A stretch of DNA of 20,854 nt from Methanosarcinaceae archaeon UBA470 (GTDB lineage: Archaea > Halobacteriota > Methanosarcinia > Methanosarcinales > Methanosarcinaceae). The stretch is from assembly GCA_002508425.1 (NCBI GenBank), contig DAKU01000182.1, positions 1 through 20,854 of the forward strand. Direction: 5' to 3'. The notes beneath the pieces were generated by a model, which saw only the letters and a list, made by a program, of their open reading frames with translations, did not search any database and was not told where the DNA came from. A program made the position numbers and the translations under genes. Shown here in pieces: positions 1-6,666 of the stretch (the stretch's first letter is position 1; every line of letters begins with the position of its first letter).

Positions 1-429
1 GGACCGTTCAGGGCAATATTACCGATGTTAGTAACGTTGTACTTGTAGCTGATTATGTCACCAACGGCACTGTAAGTGACTGGGGTTGCTGTCTTAATCA
101 AGCTTAGAGCAGGACTCTGGATTGCTGTAACGGTTTCATTATCTTCGTTAGAAGTAACACTACCGTTAGAAGCAAAAGCAGTGTTAGTCACTGAACCTGC
201 ATTAAGATCAGCCTGAGTGATTGTATATGAAGCGGTAGCTTCAAAGGAGTCACCAGGAGCCAGAATTACAATCGAAGGAACGGTAACTGTGGTCTTATCA
301 TCAGTTACAGTAAATGGACCGTTTAGGGCAATATTACCGATGTTAGTAACGTTGTACTTGTAGCTGATTATGTCACCGACAGCACTGTAAGTGACTGGAG
401 TTGCTGTCTTAATCAAGCTTAGAGCAGGC
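1..429 (-). repeat. 315-bp tandem repeat inside the surface protein gene
   Basis: Bases 1-114 and 316-429 match at all but about four positions, giving a 315-bp (105-codon) period. The repeat encodes the segment starting PALSLIKTATPVTYSAVGD and continuing through SYKYNVTNIGNIALNGP. The array continues past the left edge, so the copy number is unknown. The near identity at DNA level suggests recent duplication or ongoing homogenisation. Confidence 0.9.
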
Positions 430-2093
430 TCAGCTATCACAATATAGCTAGCTGTGGAAGGATTAGAAGTATAGGTTCCACCGTCGTAGACACCACTAGC
501 AATAGCAGTGTTGATGTAGGTACCAGCTGAATATTGTGCAGTCACAGGACCGACAGTACCTGAAGCTGTCCCACCTACAGCAAGCGATGAAGGCCATGTA
601 ATGCTTACTGTGCTTACTGTAGGGTCATTAATGCTGAGAGAACTAAGCGGTACGTTACCAGTGTTGGTAATGTTAAACTGGTAATAGACCGGGGTGCCTC
701 CAGGAACTGTAATCGAAGATGACCATGGACTACTGGTAGAAGTGCTTATTTTCTTCTCCAGAGTCAATGATGGAGACGGCACAAAAGCTTCTAGAACATT
801 TGTTGGCTGATAGTAAATATTGTTAGTTGTTGTGGGGTCATCAGTGATAGCAGTCACTGAGACTTTATTGTAAATATCAAACGGTGTAGTAAGAGAGGTT
901 CCACCTGCCTCTGGGTTTGTAGATGTATCGTTACCTGTAGGTGCTGTTGGTGAAACCATAGTAACAATACCAAGTGTCACCGATTGACCTGGACTCAATG
1001 CACCAACATTGAAAGTTACAGTATTTCCACTATAACTGTATTTGACACTAGGAGCAGTAGCATTGGAAGCTGAAACAAAAACCACATTGGAATCAAGCGT
1101 ATCTGTGACCACGACCCCATTTGCAACAGTGTCAATTGCATTATTTGTCACCACAAGATTATAAGTTAGCTGCTGTCCCTGTATTACAGGATCAGGACTA
1201 TCCGTCTTTGTAACTGACACATCTGCATCACTGCTGAAGAACTCCTGTATCTTAAGAAGAGGAACTGTCTGAGATCCGGTATTTATGGAATCAGCACTGG
1301 CAGTTTCAGCACCAATTAGTCTGGTAGGTACATTGCCGGTGGACCCAGAAGGGATTGTATCCTTAAGGACTACCCATATCTCAACGATCACATTGTCACC
1401 ATTATCAAGACCCGAGATCTGGAATGTACCCTGAATCTCTTCAGTAGATCCACTGCCTACTAGCACGGAAGAGTAAGAGTCAACTTTAGCAGAAGTTCCC
1501 GAGTCTATAGTGCCGGGATCTGCAGTATCAACAAAAGCGCAGTATACCATATATGTTGGATCGAAACCGAAGTTACCCCCGGAGGTCGTATGAGTATTAA
1601 AACCAGTTGTGAAATTGAGTACCCCGTTCTCAGGAGCTGTACTACCAGCAACATTAATTTCCATTTCAAAAGGTACTACCTGTCCAAGGGCCAGATTCTT
1701 TGGAGCCAATGAAGTCACAGCATCAAGATCAGAAGCTTTAAAAGTTGGACCATATGCTGTAGCATTTTTAAGAGGATCTGCATATCTGCCATCAGCTCCA
1801 GGACAGGCAAGAAAAGCTGGCGTGAATTTCATATAAGTTGGCAAATAGGGAGCCCTATTTACAGCAGGATCTGCAGCATACCATTTCAACGTATATGCTC
1901 CACCTGCAGCCTGCACTTCAACAGGTGCTACACTAAGCAAAATACTCAAACTTAGCATACATACGAAGATAAATCGAAGATTACGAATACCAAGCTGAAC
2001 TTTTCTAAGTCCCCATTGTTTATACAGAGCATTTGCAAATGCTGACATTACCATTAAAAATGGTATAGCTACCACTAATTTATCTCTACTCAT
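1..2093 (-). CDS. Large secreted/surface protein with DUF11-type repeats (3' end beyond window)
   Basis: Open for 697 codons from an ATG at 2093 to the window edge with no stop. A strong GGAGGTGG ribosome site lies at about 2101-2108. The N-terminus has two hydrophobic segments, residues about 6-20 and 41-56. The second ends in VEVQA and looks like a signal peptide cleavage region, so an extra membrane segment precedes the apparent signal. Residues about 60-285 form an unassigned beta-rich N-terminal domain. About 290-415 is a DUF11-type domain (DVSVTKTDSPDPVIQGQQLTY, ending near DDPTTTNN). From about 435 there are further Ig-like repeats opening with xLxLxKxxx; the last two are a near-identical 105-residue tandem repeat. 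Such proteins are known as archaeal cell-surface or adhesin-like proteins; the exact role here is unknown. It probably sits outside the membrane as a stalk of beta-sandwich repeats. Confidence 0.85.
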   Translation of the reverse strand, partial: MSRDKLVVAIPFLMVMSAFANALYKQWGLRKVQLGIRNLRFIFVCMLSLSILLSVAPVEVQAAGGAYTLKWYAADPAVNRAPYLPTYMKFTPAFLACPGADGRYADPLKNATAYGPTFKASDLDAVTSLAPKNLALGQVVPFEMEINVAGSTAPENGVLNFTTGFNTHTTSGGNFGFDPTYMVYCAFVDTADPGTIDSGTSAKVDSYSSVLVGSGSTEEIQGTFQISGLDNGDNVIVEIWVVLKDTIPSGSTGNVPTRLIGAETASADSINTGSQTVPLLKIQEFFSSDADVSVTKTDSPDPVIQGQQLTYNLVVTNNAIDTVANGVVVTDTLDSNVVFVSASNATAPSVKYSYSGNTVTFNVGALSPGQSVTLGIVTMVSPTAPTGNDTSTNPEAGGTSLTTPFDIYNKVSVTAITDDPTTTNNIYYQPTNVLEAFVPSPSLTLEKKISTSTSSPWSSSITVPGGTPVYYQFNITNTGNVPLSSLSINDPTVSTVSITWPSSLAVGGTASGTVGPVTAQYSAGTYINTAIASGVYDGGTYTSNPSTASYIVIAEPALSLIKTATPVTYSAVGDIISYKYNVTNIGNIALNGPFTVTDDKTTVTVPSIVILAPGDSFEATASYTITQADLNAGSVTNTAFASNGSVTSNEDNETVTAIQSPALSLIKTATPVTYSAVGDIISYKYNVTNIGNIALNG

Positions 2094-2133
2094 GTTTACC
2101 CCCACCTCCTAAATCACTCAAATGACAACAACA

Positions 2134-2146
2134 CTATATTTTTGCG
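2134..2146 (-). promoter_or_regulatory. TATA box for the DUF11 surface protein gene
   Basis: On the minus strand the sequence reads CGCAAAAATATAG. Centred near 2138, it would place the transcription start near 2111, about 18 bases before the ATG at 2093 and just ahead of the GGAGGTGG ribosome site. This is the usual archaeal geometry. A second candidate, TTTATATA on the minus strand near 2276-2283, would give a leader of about 160 bases. Confidence 0.5.
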
Positions 2147-2220
2147 AATGATTATATGCAGTTGTCATAGATAGAATTAGGTGTGACTTATACTACCCAT
2201 TCATATTTGACTTGTTAACT

Positions 2221-2277
2221 AACATTTAGCTTGTCAAGTAACATTTAGCTTATTAGAAAACATTTTGATATTATTTT
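2221..2277. repeat. Three direct repeats at an exact 19-base period upstream of the surface protein gene
   Basis: AACATTTAGCTT occurs at 2221-2232 and 2240-2251, and a partial copy (AACATTTT) starts at 2259. The starts are exactly 19 bases apart. They lie about 80-120 bases upstream of the likely TATA box, between the surface protein gene and the rest of the AT-rich spacer. Iterated sites spaced near two helical turns are typical of regulator binding, but no binding protein is identified. Confidence 0.5.
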
Positions 2278-2623
2278 ATATAAAGGTATTCAAAATATAT
2301 TAGAAATAAAGTATATTAACACGTATTTATATTCTAGGACGCATGGTTAAATATTATAGGACAGAAGTAAATTTAGAATCGGGTAATATAAAGAATACGA
2401 ATATATAGACATATTACTTCTTTTACTAGTGTAGTATATTCAAGAAATATACTAGTATAAAGTATTCTTTAATATAACTATACTTTATGGAATACACAAC
2501 ATATGCCTAATTTTTGAGGAAGTAAGCAAATTTGTACAGAAAATAGAAATGAGGACAAAATACAGATACAGCGCCCATGTCCATGAAAAAATGCATGAAA
2601 TGAAATATAATCAAAAACGTTTT

Positions 2624-2639
2624 AAAAAAGCTTTATATA
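2624..2639 (+). promoter_or_regulatory. Orphan rightward BRE/TATA-like element
   Basis: AAAAAAGCTTTATATA has a purine-rich BRE-like flank followed by TTTATATA, a good archaeal promoter match. Transcription would start near 2660, inside the hairpin at 2654-2683, and run antisense to the ubiquitin-like and 46-residue genes. No plus-strand gene follows until 3264. It could drive a small or antisense RNA, or be a chance match in AT-rich DNA. Confidence 0.3.
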
Positions 2640-2653
2640 CAAGGAAATAAGAA

Positions 2654-2683
2654 GAGTGAGTCCCAACATGGGATTACTCGCTC
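2654..2683 (-). terminator. Imperfect hairpin just after the ubiquitin-like gene
   Basis: Arms GAGTGAGTCCCA (2654-2665) and TGGGATTACTCGCTC (2669-2683) pair over a core TCCCA/TGGGA and an outer GAG/CTC-rich stem with one mismatch and a three-base bulge; the loop is three bases. It starts four bases after the stop codon of the leftward gene ending at 2687. The minus strand beyond it is T-rich (TTCTTATTTCC, then TTTTTT at about 2623-2628). A role as terminator or 3' stabilising element is likely. Confidence 0.5.
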
Positions 2684-2686
2684 CAT

Positions 2687-2911
2687 TCATCCTTTTGAAG
2701 TTATGATAATTATGGACAGGTTGCCGGAAGTGGCAATCCCATCCGATGGAACTAATTCTCCATCTTTTAGGAGAAGTACTGTTTCCGGGTTGATTTTGAG
2801 TTCCCTGAGTAGGTCTTCGTATTTTTTCCCTGGGAGAAATTCCATGATTGATAGCGGTTCTTTAGATGGCTCCACAGATATACGAAGAGACACACTCGAA
2901 GAGACGCTCAC
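2687..2911 (-). CDS. Ubiquitin-like / ThiS-MoaD-fold small protein
   Basis: A 74-residue protein starting at GTG 2911. The first strand is about residues 6-14 (SVSLRISV). The segment YEDLLRELKINPETVLLLKDGELV, at about 31-54, has the helix-then-strand pattern with the ThiS/MoaD signature hydrophobic-x-x-(D/N)G-x-x-(V)P. The tail is NLSIIIITSKG. This beta-grasp pattern is shared by sulfur carriers and archaeal SAMP proteins, which end in GG; here the last two residues are Lys-Gly, so normal adenylation or conjugation is uncertain. The GTG overlaps the stop of the 46-residue gene upstream (GTGA), so the two are cotranscribed. A sulfur carrier, protein modifier or structural ubiquitin-like protein are all possible. 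Confidence 0.65.
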   Translation of the reverse strand: MSVSSSVSLRISVEPSKEPLSIMEFLPGKKYEDLLRELKINPETVLLLKDGELVPSDGIATSGNLSIIIITSKG

Positions 2912-3048
2912 TCGAAATCTTCACCGCCTGGAAGTTCAACTTGCTCTTGTTTGAGCTCTGAGAGGTTATCTTGTATTAGCTTAGATTCCAATTCCTCATT
3001 TTTCTTTTCGCCTTTTCTTTCGTAATCTCTTTTTAGGAATTTTGACAT
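2908..3048 (-). CDS. Small highly charged protein cotranscribed with the ubiquitin-like gene
   Basis: A 46-residue protein starting at ATG 3048 (MSKFLKRDYERKGEKK). That start is chosen over an in-frame ATG at 3105 because a GAGGTGG ribosome site ends about seven bases upstream. The protein is basic at the N-terminus and acidic at the C-terminus (ends PGGEDFE), mostly helical, with no recognised domain. Its stop overlaps the GTG of the next gene by two bases, suggesting translational coupling. A partner or target of the ubiquitin-like protein is a guess from context. No family was recognised. Confidence 0.55.
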   Translation of the reverse strand: MSKFLKRDYERKGEKKNEELESKLIQDNLSELKQEQVELPGGEDFE

Positions 3049-3170
3049 ACAATTCCACCTCAAATTACATCTGATACTATTGCTATTAACCTTTTCGCAA
3101 ATCATCCCAGAGAATATGCAACATAAGACAAAAAGAAATAGAATTGTTCAAGGAAACAGATAAGACAGTA

Positions 3171-3178
3171 AAATATAA
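3171..3178 (+). promoter_or_regulatory. TATA box for the 242-residue plus-strand gene
   Basis: AAATATAA lies in the context CAGTAAAATATAATAAG. A start of transcription about 25 bases on would give a leader of roughly 60 bases before the ATG at 3264. There is no strong ribosome site in front of that ATG (GTGGGAAAAGT). Confidence 0.35.
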
Positions 3179-3263
3179 TAAGTGCGTAAACATAAGCCTG
3201 TTATATCTTAGTAAGAGAATCCTGGCTGACAAATTACAAGTATAAAGCCTTTGTGGGAAAAGT

Positions 3264-3992
3264 ATGACTGAGATTTTAAGTGAAAATGCGGTAACAAACC
3301 TTTTTGGTTTGATAGATGGTCATAATGTATTATTTACATATAGTGAACAGGCTAAAATGCCTGAACTAGCATACTGCATCATGTCATCTATTTTAGAGAA
3401 GACTGGTATACCAATGTCCATGGTATTCTTCACAGAGCAGACCAATGGATTATGGAAAAAATTTAAGTGTTATCCAAATTTGCACGCCTCTTTTACCGAA
3501 AAATATGATGGATCATCAAAGTTCTCTGCAGGAGGTCTCACTTGTATAGATATGACAGAAGTATTGATGAACGTTGAAAAAAAAATGAAATTGAAGCAGC
3601 TGGTATTACTTGAAGATCTTGGGTTTCTGAGATGGCACCATAATAAGATCTCTTTTATGCGTTTTCTTGATATGCTTGCTTCCCGCGTGAGTGATAAAGA
3701 AGGAACAATGGTCTGTACAGTTGCCCTCGATGTACTCGAAACAGATGTGCAGAAGCTTCTCTTTACTATATTTGATGCTGTCCTTTATGTAACAGAAGAT
3801 GCTATTCAGATGGGATCAAAAAAGAGCAAGGATGATATACAGTATGCTTTCAAAAATGACAGCCTTATGCTAAAGTCTGCGGTGAGTAGCGATCTAAAAA
3901 AAATAAAAGAGATTTTTAGTCTCAGTTTAGAAGAAAGAAAAGAACTGGACAAGATTGTCCATGAGCATATCGAAGAATATCGAAAAGCATGA
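3264..3992 (+). CDS. RecA/KaiC-fold-like protein without a P-loop (possibly DUF835-like)
   Basis: A 242-residue soluble protein. Its strand/helix pattern resembles degenerate KaiC-type domains: a strand at residues 15-23 (GLIDGHNVLFTY) where a P-loop would sit, a segment IPMSMVFFTEQ near residue 52, and a Walker-B-like strand LKQLVLLEDLGFL at about 112-124 followed by helix, then a strand (GTMVCTVALD) near 149. No GxxxxGK(S/T) is present, so it should not bind ATP in the usual way. DUF835 is the closest family I can suggest, and I am not certain. The C-terminus is a charged helix. The gene ends two bases before the convergent end of the MinD-like gene, which fits one functional neighbourhood but separate transcripts. 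Confidence 0.55.
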   Translation: MTEILSENAVTNLFGLIDGHNVLFTYSEQAKMPELAYCIMSSILEKTGIPMSMVFFTEQTNGLWKKFKCYPNLHASFTEKYDGSSKFSAGGLTCIDMTEVLMNVEKKMKLKQLVLLEDLGFLRWHHNKISFMRFLDMLASRVSDKEGTMVCTVALDVLETDVQKLLFTIFDAVLYVTEDAIQMGSKKSKDDIQYAFKNDSLMLKSAVSSDLKKIKEIFSLSLEERKELDKIVHEHIEEYRKA

Positions 3993-3994
3993 GG

Positions 3995-4735
3995 TTAGCA
4001 GTTCAGCAACCTTGCTGCAATATTGCGCAATTGCTGGCAATAATCACAGTCTTTCTCATCTAGGATCACCATCTTCCTTGACCAGGTGTGTGCCACCACA
4101 TCATCAAAGGTTAGTAATCCGAGAAGAGAAGTTCCCAGTTTTTTACTGAAATCTGCCACAATGACATTGATCTCTTCTGATTTCTCCTTAGGAGTTCTAT
4201 TAAAAAGCAGATTTGCTTTAGTACCTAGTTTTGATGACATATTAGACAGGATATAGGTTCCTCTTATGTCCTGCATATCAATGGTAGAAACAATCGTAGC
4301 GCTGTCAGATATATTCATGACTAACAGGCTGGATTTGTTAATACCGGGGCTGCAATCAAATAGAATATGTTCTACCTGAAACTGTTTGTTCAGAAACTTG
4401 ACAACCTCAAGCATTTTATCCTTGGCCTCACCGGGAGAATTGAACATTGAAGAGATGTCATCTTCACAAGCTTTGGATGGAATAATATAAAGATCAAGAT
4501 TCTTATATGGCTTGTATACGATCTCATTTATCTTGCACTCATTACGCAAGAAATCCACCAATGTTGCAGAAAGATGAATACCAAAAAGAGAATGCAAACC
4601 TGGACCATTCACATCTGTGTCAATGATGCATACCTTATGCCCCTGCTGGGCAAAATAAACGCCCAGATTGCTCACAAAAGTTGTTTTCCCTGTACCACCT
4701 TTGTAAGAATGGAAACTAAGCAGCACTTTTTTCAC
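3995..4735 (-). CDS. MinD/ParA-family deviant Walker A ATPase
   Basis: A 246-residue protein. The deviant Walker A motif KGGTGKTT is at residues 12-19, with the signature lysine K12 and catalytic K17. DTDVNGPGL starts at 39 (switch I region with D39 and D41) and the Walker B segment ILFDCSPG has D127. MinD/ParA ATPases dimerise on ATP and position cell structures or DNA on membranes or nucleoids; in haloarchaea a MinD homologue (MinD4) is known to control placement of the archaellum and chemosensory arrays. The C-terminal helix (QQLRNIAARLLN) is amphipathic and could be a membrane-targeting tail. The ATG overlaps the stop of the upstream winged-helix gene (ATGA), so the two are coupled. Proximity to archaellins makes a positioning role plausible; no ParB partner or centromere repeats are visible. 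Confidence 0.85.
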   Translation of the reverse strand: MKKVLLSFHSYKGGTGKTTFVSNLGVYFAQQGHKVCIIDTDVNGPGLHSLFGIHLSATLVDFLRNECKINEIVYKPYKNLDLYIIPSKACEDDISSMFNSPGEAKDKMLEVVKFLNKQFQVEHILFDCSPGINKSSLLVMNISDSATIVSTIDMQDIRGTYILSNMSSKLGTKANLLFNRTPKEKSEEINVIVADFSKKLGTSLLGLLTFDDVVAHTWSRKMVILDEKDCDYCQQLRNIAARLLNC

Positions 4736-5139
4736 CCCAACAACTTGTCTAGCTTGCTTTCAAGTTCTTCTACTGCTGATACATATTGGTGCTTATCAGC
4801 ATCTAACTTCTTTTTTAAAGAGTAGAAGATTTTCTTACCTTTCCTGTCCCTTTTTAACCAGCCTGACCTGTAAAGCTCATTAAGATACTTGTTCTCAATA
4901 GATCTGTGGCGTCCGGTTATCTCACTTACCTCATCCGCATTACCTGAGCCCAAAGTGGACACAGCAATAAGCGACTTGCGGATAGAATCAGGAACCGTAA
5001 GAAACATGGCCATTTTATCATCTACGGGGGGAGAAGATCTAATTTCGACCTCGGCAACTCTTGATTCCAGCTGTCTTAAACGATCATCAAGATCGTTCAG
5101 CAAAGCAATAATATTAATATCATATTCAGGCACTGGCAT
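4732..5139 (-). CDS. Winged-helix protein with N-terminal coiled coil, paired with the MinD-like ATPase
   Basis: About 135 residues from ATG 5139 (MPVPEYD); an alternative ATG is at 5148. No ribosome site precedes either, and a TATAAAT box centred about 30 bases upstream suggests leaderless or nearly leaderless translation. Residues about 7-35 form a heptad-like helix (LLNDLDDRLRQLESRVAEVE). Residues about 55-110 look like a winged helix: SLIAVSTLGSGNADEVSEITG, recognition-helix-like SIENKYLNELYRSGWL, and wing KRDRKGKKIFYSL. A second helix closes the protein (VEELESKLDKLLG). Likely a DNA-binding regulator or an adaptor for the overlapping ATPase gene. It resembles the C-terminal wing of the coiled-coil protein at 7485-9149 (GRYLYYNV). 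Confidence 0.75.
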   Translation of the reverse strand: MPVPEYDINIIALLNDLDDRLRQLESRVAEVEIRSSPPVDDKMAMFLTVPDSIRKSLIAVSTLGSGNADEVSEITGRHRSIENKYLNELYRSGWLKRDRKGKKIFYSLKKKLDADKHQYVSAVEELESKLDKLLG

Positions 5140-5164
5140 GATGATCAACGTTTGAGAGATTAGA

Positions 5165-5173
5165 ATTTATAAT
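5165..5173 (-). promoter_or_regulatory. TATA box for the winged-helix/MinD unit
   Basis: The minus strand reads ATTATAAAT, centred near 5169. The predicted transcription start is close to 5143, that is, at or a few bases from the candidate start codons at 5148 and 5139. This supports a leaderless message. Confidence 0.45.
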
Positions 5174-5253
5174 TGATTATTAATAGGAGATATAATCGCG
5201 TGATGTATCCTGCTTATGCAACAGCTACAACAAAGCACATAAACATTTAGTTC

Positions 5254-5266
5254 GATAAATATATAA
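5254..5266 (+). promoter_or_regulatory. TATA box for the arginine-P-loop KaiC-like gene
   Basis: GATAAATATATAA lies 39-51 bases before the ATG at 5305, predicting a start of transcription near 5286. A ribosome site AAGGTG (5295-5300) follows, five bases before the ATG. It is divergent from the winged-helix/MinD promoter within the same short spacer. Confidence 0.5.
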
Positions 5267-5304
5267 CTATCTAAACACCACAGAGATTATACTAAGGTGC
5301 CCAA

Positions 5305-6006
5305 ATGCTATCTTCCACATACATGCCCGATTTAGATCTTATTCTCAAAGGAGGTCTTACAAGACCGTCAAGTATCTTGATAGCAGGACCTACTGGCAGT
5401 GGGCGCACAATGATCTGCTTACAATCACTTTTTGCAGCTGCAAAGGCTGGTGAAAAATGTATTTATATCACTGTGCTATCAGAACCTACAGCTAAATTGT
5501 TACATCTTGCACAAAACTATTCATTTTTTGATGAAGAAGCATTAAAATGCGGTAACCTACGATTCCTAGAGTTGGATAAAGATATACTAACGAAAGGAGA
5601 CTATGCAACTCTTAAATATTTCCATACTTTGTTGCAGGATAATCCTGAAAGGATCGTTATTGATCCGGTGACAGTACTATTTGACATATCACCCTCGTTT
5701 GAAAATGACAGAGAATTGCTTCCTTTAGAAAAAAGAGCTTTTCTTGTAAACTTGCTCCGAGGTTTTGCAACTGCAAATACACTACTTATGATGATAGGAG
5801 ATCTAGCAGGAGATCAAATAAATACCGATATTTTAAGCCGTCTTTCCGATGTAGTGATAGAGTTAGGAGAGCAGAATCAAAAAAATGATGAAACGCACCG
5901 ATACATCAAGATCGTAAAATCCAGGGGTAGAGATTTTATTGCCGGAAAACATGGCCTGAAGATGTCAAACAATGGATCTTCGATCATGTCTCTTAACCTG
6001 CTTTGA
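5305..6006 (+). CDS. Single-domain KaiC-like protein with Walker A lysine replaced by arginine
   Basis: A 233-residue RecA/KaiC-superfamily domain, about the size of one KaiC domain or of ArlH. The Walker A segment AGPTGSGRT is at residues 27-35: the invariant lysine is R34, encoded CGC. The Walker B strand ERIVIDPVT has D120. The paired glutamates after the second strand, EE in the 359-residue paralogue, are here S-E (YITVLSEP). The C-terminal KSRGRDFIAGKHGLKM at about 205-220 matches the K-x-R-G element of KaiC domains. ATP hydrolysis is probably lost or weak; a nucleotide-sensing or scaffolding role is an inference. The gene is convergent with the 190-residue helical gene ending at 6043. 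Confidence 0.75.
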   Translation: MLSSTYMPDLDLILKGGLTRPSSILIAGPTGSGRTMICLQSLFAAAKAGEKCIYITVLSEPTAKLLHLAQNYSFFDEEALKCGNLRFLELDKDILTKGDYATLKYFHTLLQDNPERIVIDPVTVLFDISPSFENDRELLPLEKRAFLVNLLRGFATANTLLMMIGDLAGDQINTDILSRLSDVVIELGEQNQKNDETHRYIKIVKSRGRDFIAGKHGLKMSNNGSSIMSLNLL

Positions 6007-6042
6007 TACTGGAAATACAAAGAATTATTTAAATTCCCGGAT

Positions 6043-6612
6043 TCACAAGTCTTTAAGTTCATGGTGGGTATGCTTGCGGATAATATTAACAAGCCTCATA
6101 CGTGCAATACTGATCTCCTGATTGTCTGCTGAAGTTGACAGAGTATCCAGCAGTTTTTCCACCAGTAAAATGTAATCTCTCTCAGTGCCTGCATCTCTTA
6201 GGTTTTGAACAGCACCTTCGGCGACCTCGCTTGTCCACTGATCATCAGAATAATACATCTTTTCATCGAGTTCCAATTTTCTGCGTGCTACTTCATTATT
6301 CACACGTACGAATATAAGTTCTACAGTATGTGGATCACCCACAAATTCATTCATGAATTGCATAATGTCCATTATCACAGCAAAATATGGGATCTCAGGA
6401 TTTTCACTCTGTTTAAATGCCTGAACTACCTCCTGCCTCAGCTTCTTTCTTATATTTTGAAGTAAATGATCTGTGATCTGATCTATAGCATTCGTACATT
6501 CTGCAGCAGAGATGGTTTGTTCTTTATATTGCTCTTTAAGTGGAGCTACATGATACTTATTATGTAACTTGAGTAATTTTCTACGCAGCTTCTGAGAATC
6601 TATGTTTGCCAC
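6043..6612 (-). CDS. All-helical protein of unknown function
   Basis: I did not recognise a family. The likely start is GTG 6612 (VANIDSQKLRRK), because GGAGG at 6618-6622 lies five bases before it. An ATG at 6624 is in frame, but its own first codons would contain that ribosome site, so it would need leaderless initiation. The product, about 189 residues, is predicted soluble and almost entirely helical, with charged helices at about 8-25 (SQKLRRKLLKLHNKYHVAP), 55-68 and 120-145. No catalytic motif is visible. It follows the GNAT gene by about 55 bases and is likely the last gene of the middle block. Confidence 0.65.
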   Translation of the reverse strand: MANIDSQKLRRKLLKLHNKYHVAPLKEQYKEQTISAAECTNAIDQITDHLLQNIRKKLRQEVVQAFKQSENPEIPYFAVIMDIMQFMNEFVGDPHTVELIFVRVNNEVARRKLELDEKMYYSDDQWTSEVAEGAVQNLRDAGTERDYILLVEKLLDTLSTSADNQEISIARMRLVNIIRKHTHHELKDL

Positions 6613-6666
6613 ACTATCCTCCATCAGATATTCTAAACAAATAGAATCGAAATAACATACTAAATT

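Larger units (their letters stand above)
2094..2686. other. AT-rich intergenic region without a recognisable gene
   Basis: This stretch holds no credible reading frame. It contains the promoter and ribosome site of the leftward surface protein gene, the 19-base direct repeats at 2221-2277, an 8-base inverted repeat at 2433-2453 (AGTATATT, 5-base loop, AATATACT), a rightward TATA-like element at 2624-2639 and the hairpin at 2654-2683. No tRNA or known RNA fold was recognised. Confidence 0.6.

Noticed and set aside
1..429. CRISPR-like or mobile repeat
   Set aside because: The repeat unit is 315 bp, in frame and encodes a known type of Ig-like surface domain.
1609..1836. Plus-strand open frame inside the surface protein region
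   Set aside because: Antisense to the continuous minus-strand DUF11 gene that has a signal peptide, strong ribosome site and recognisable domains.
2094..2686. tRNA or structured RNA in the longest intergenic region
   Set aside because: Apart from short inverted repeats I saw no cloverleaf, conserved loop or GC-rich stem; the region is strongly AT-rich.
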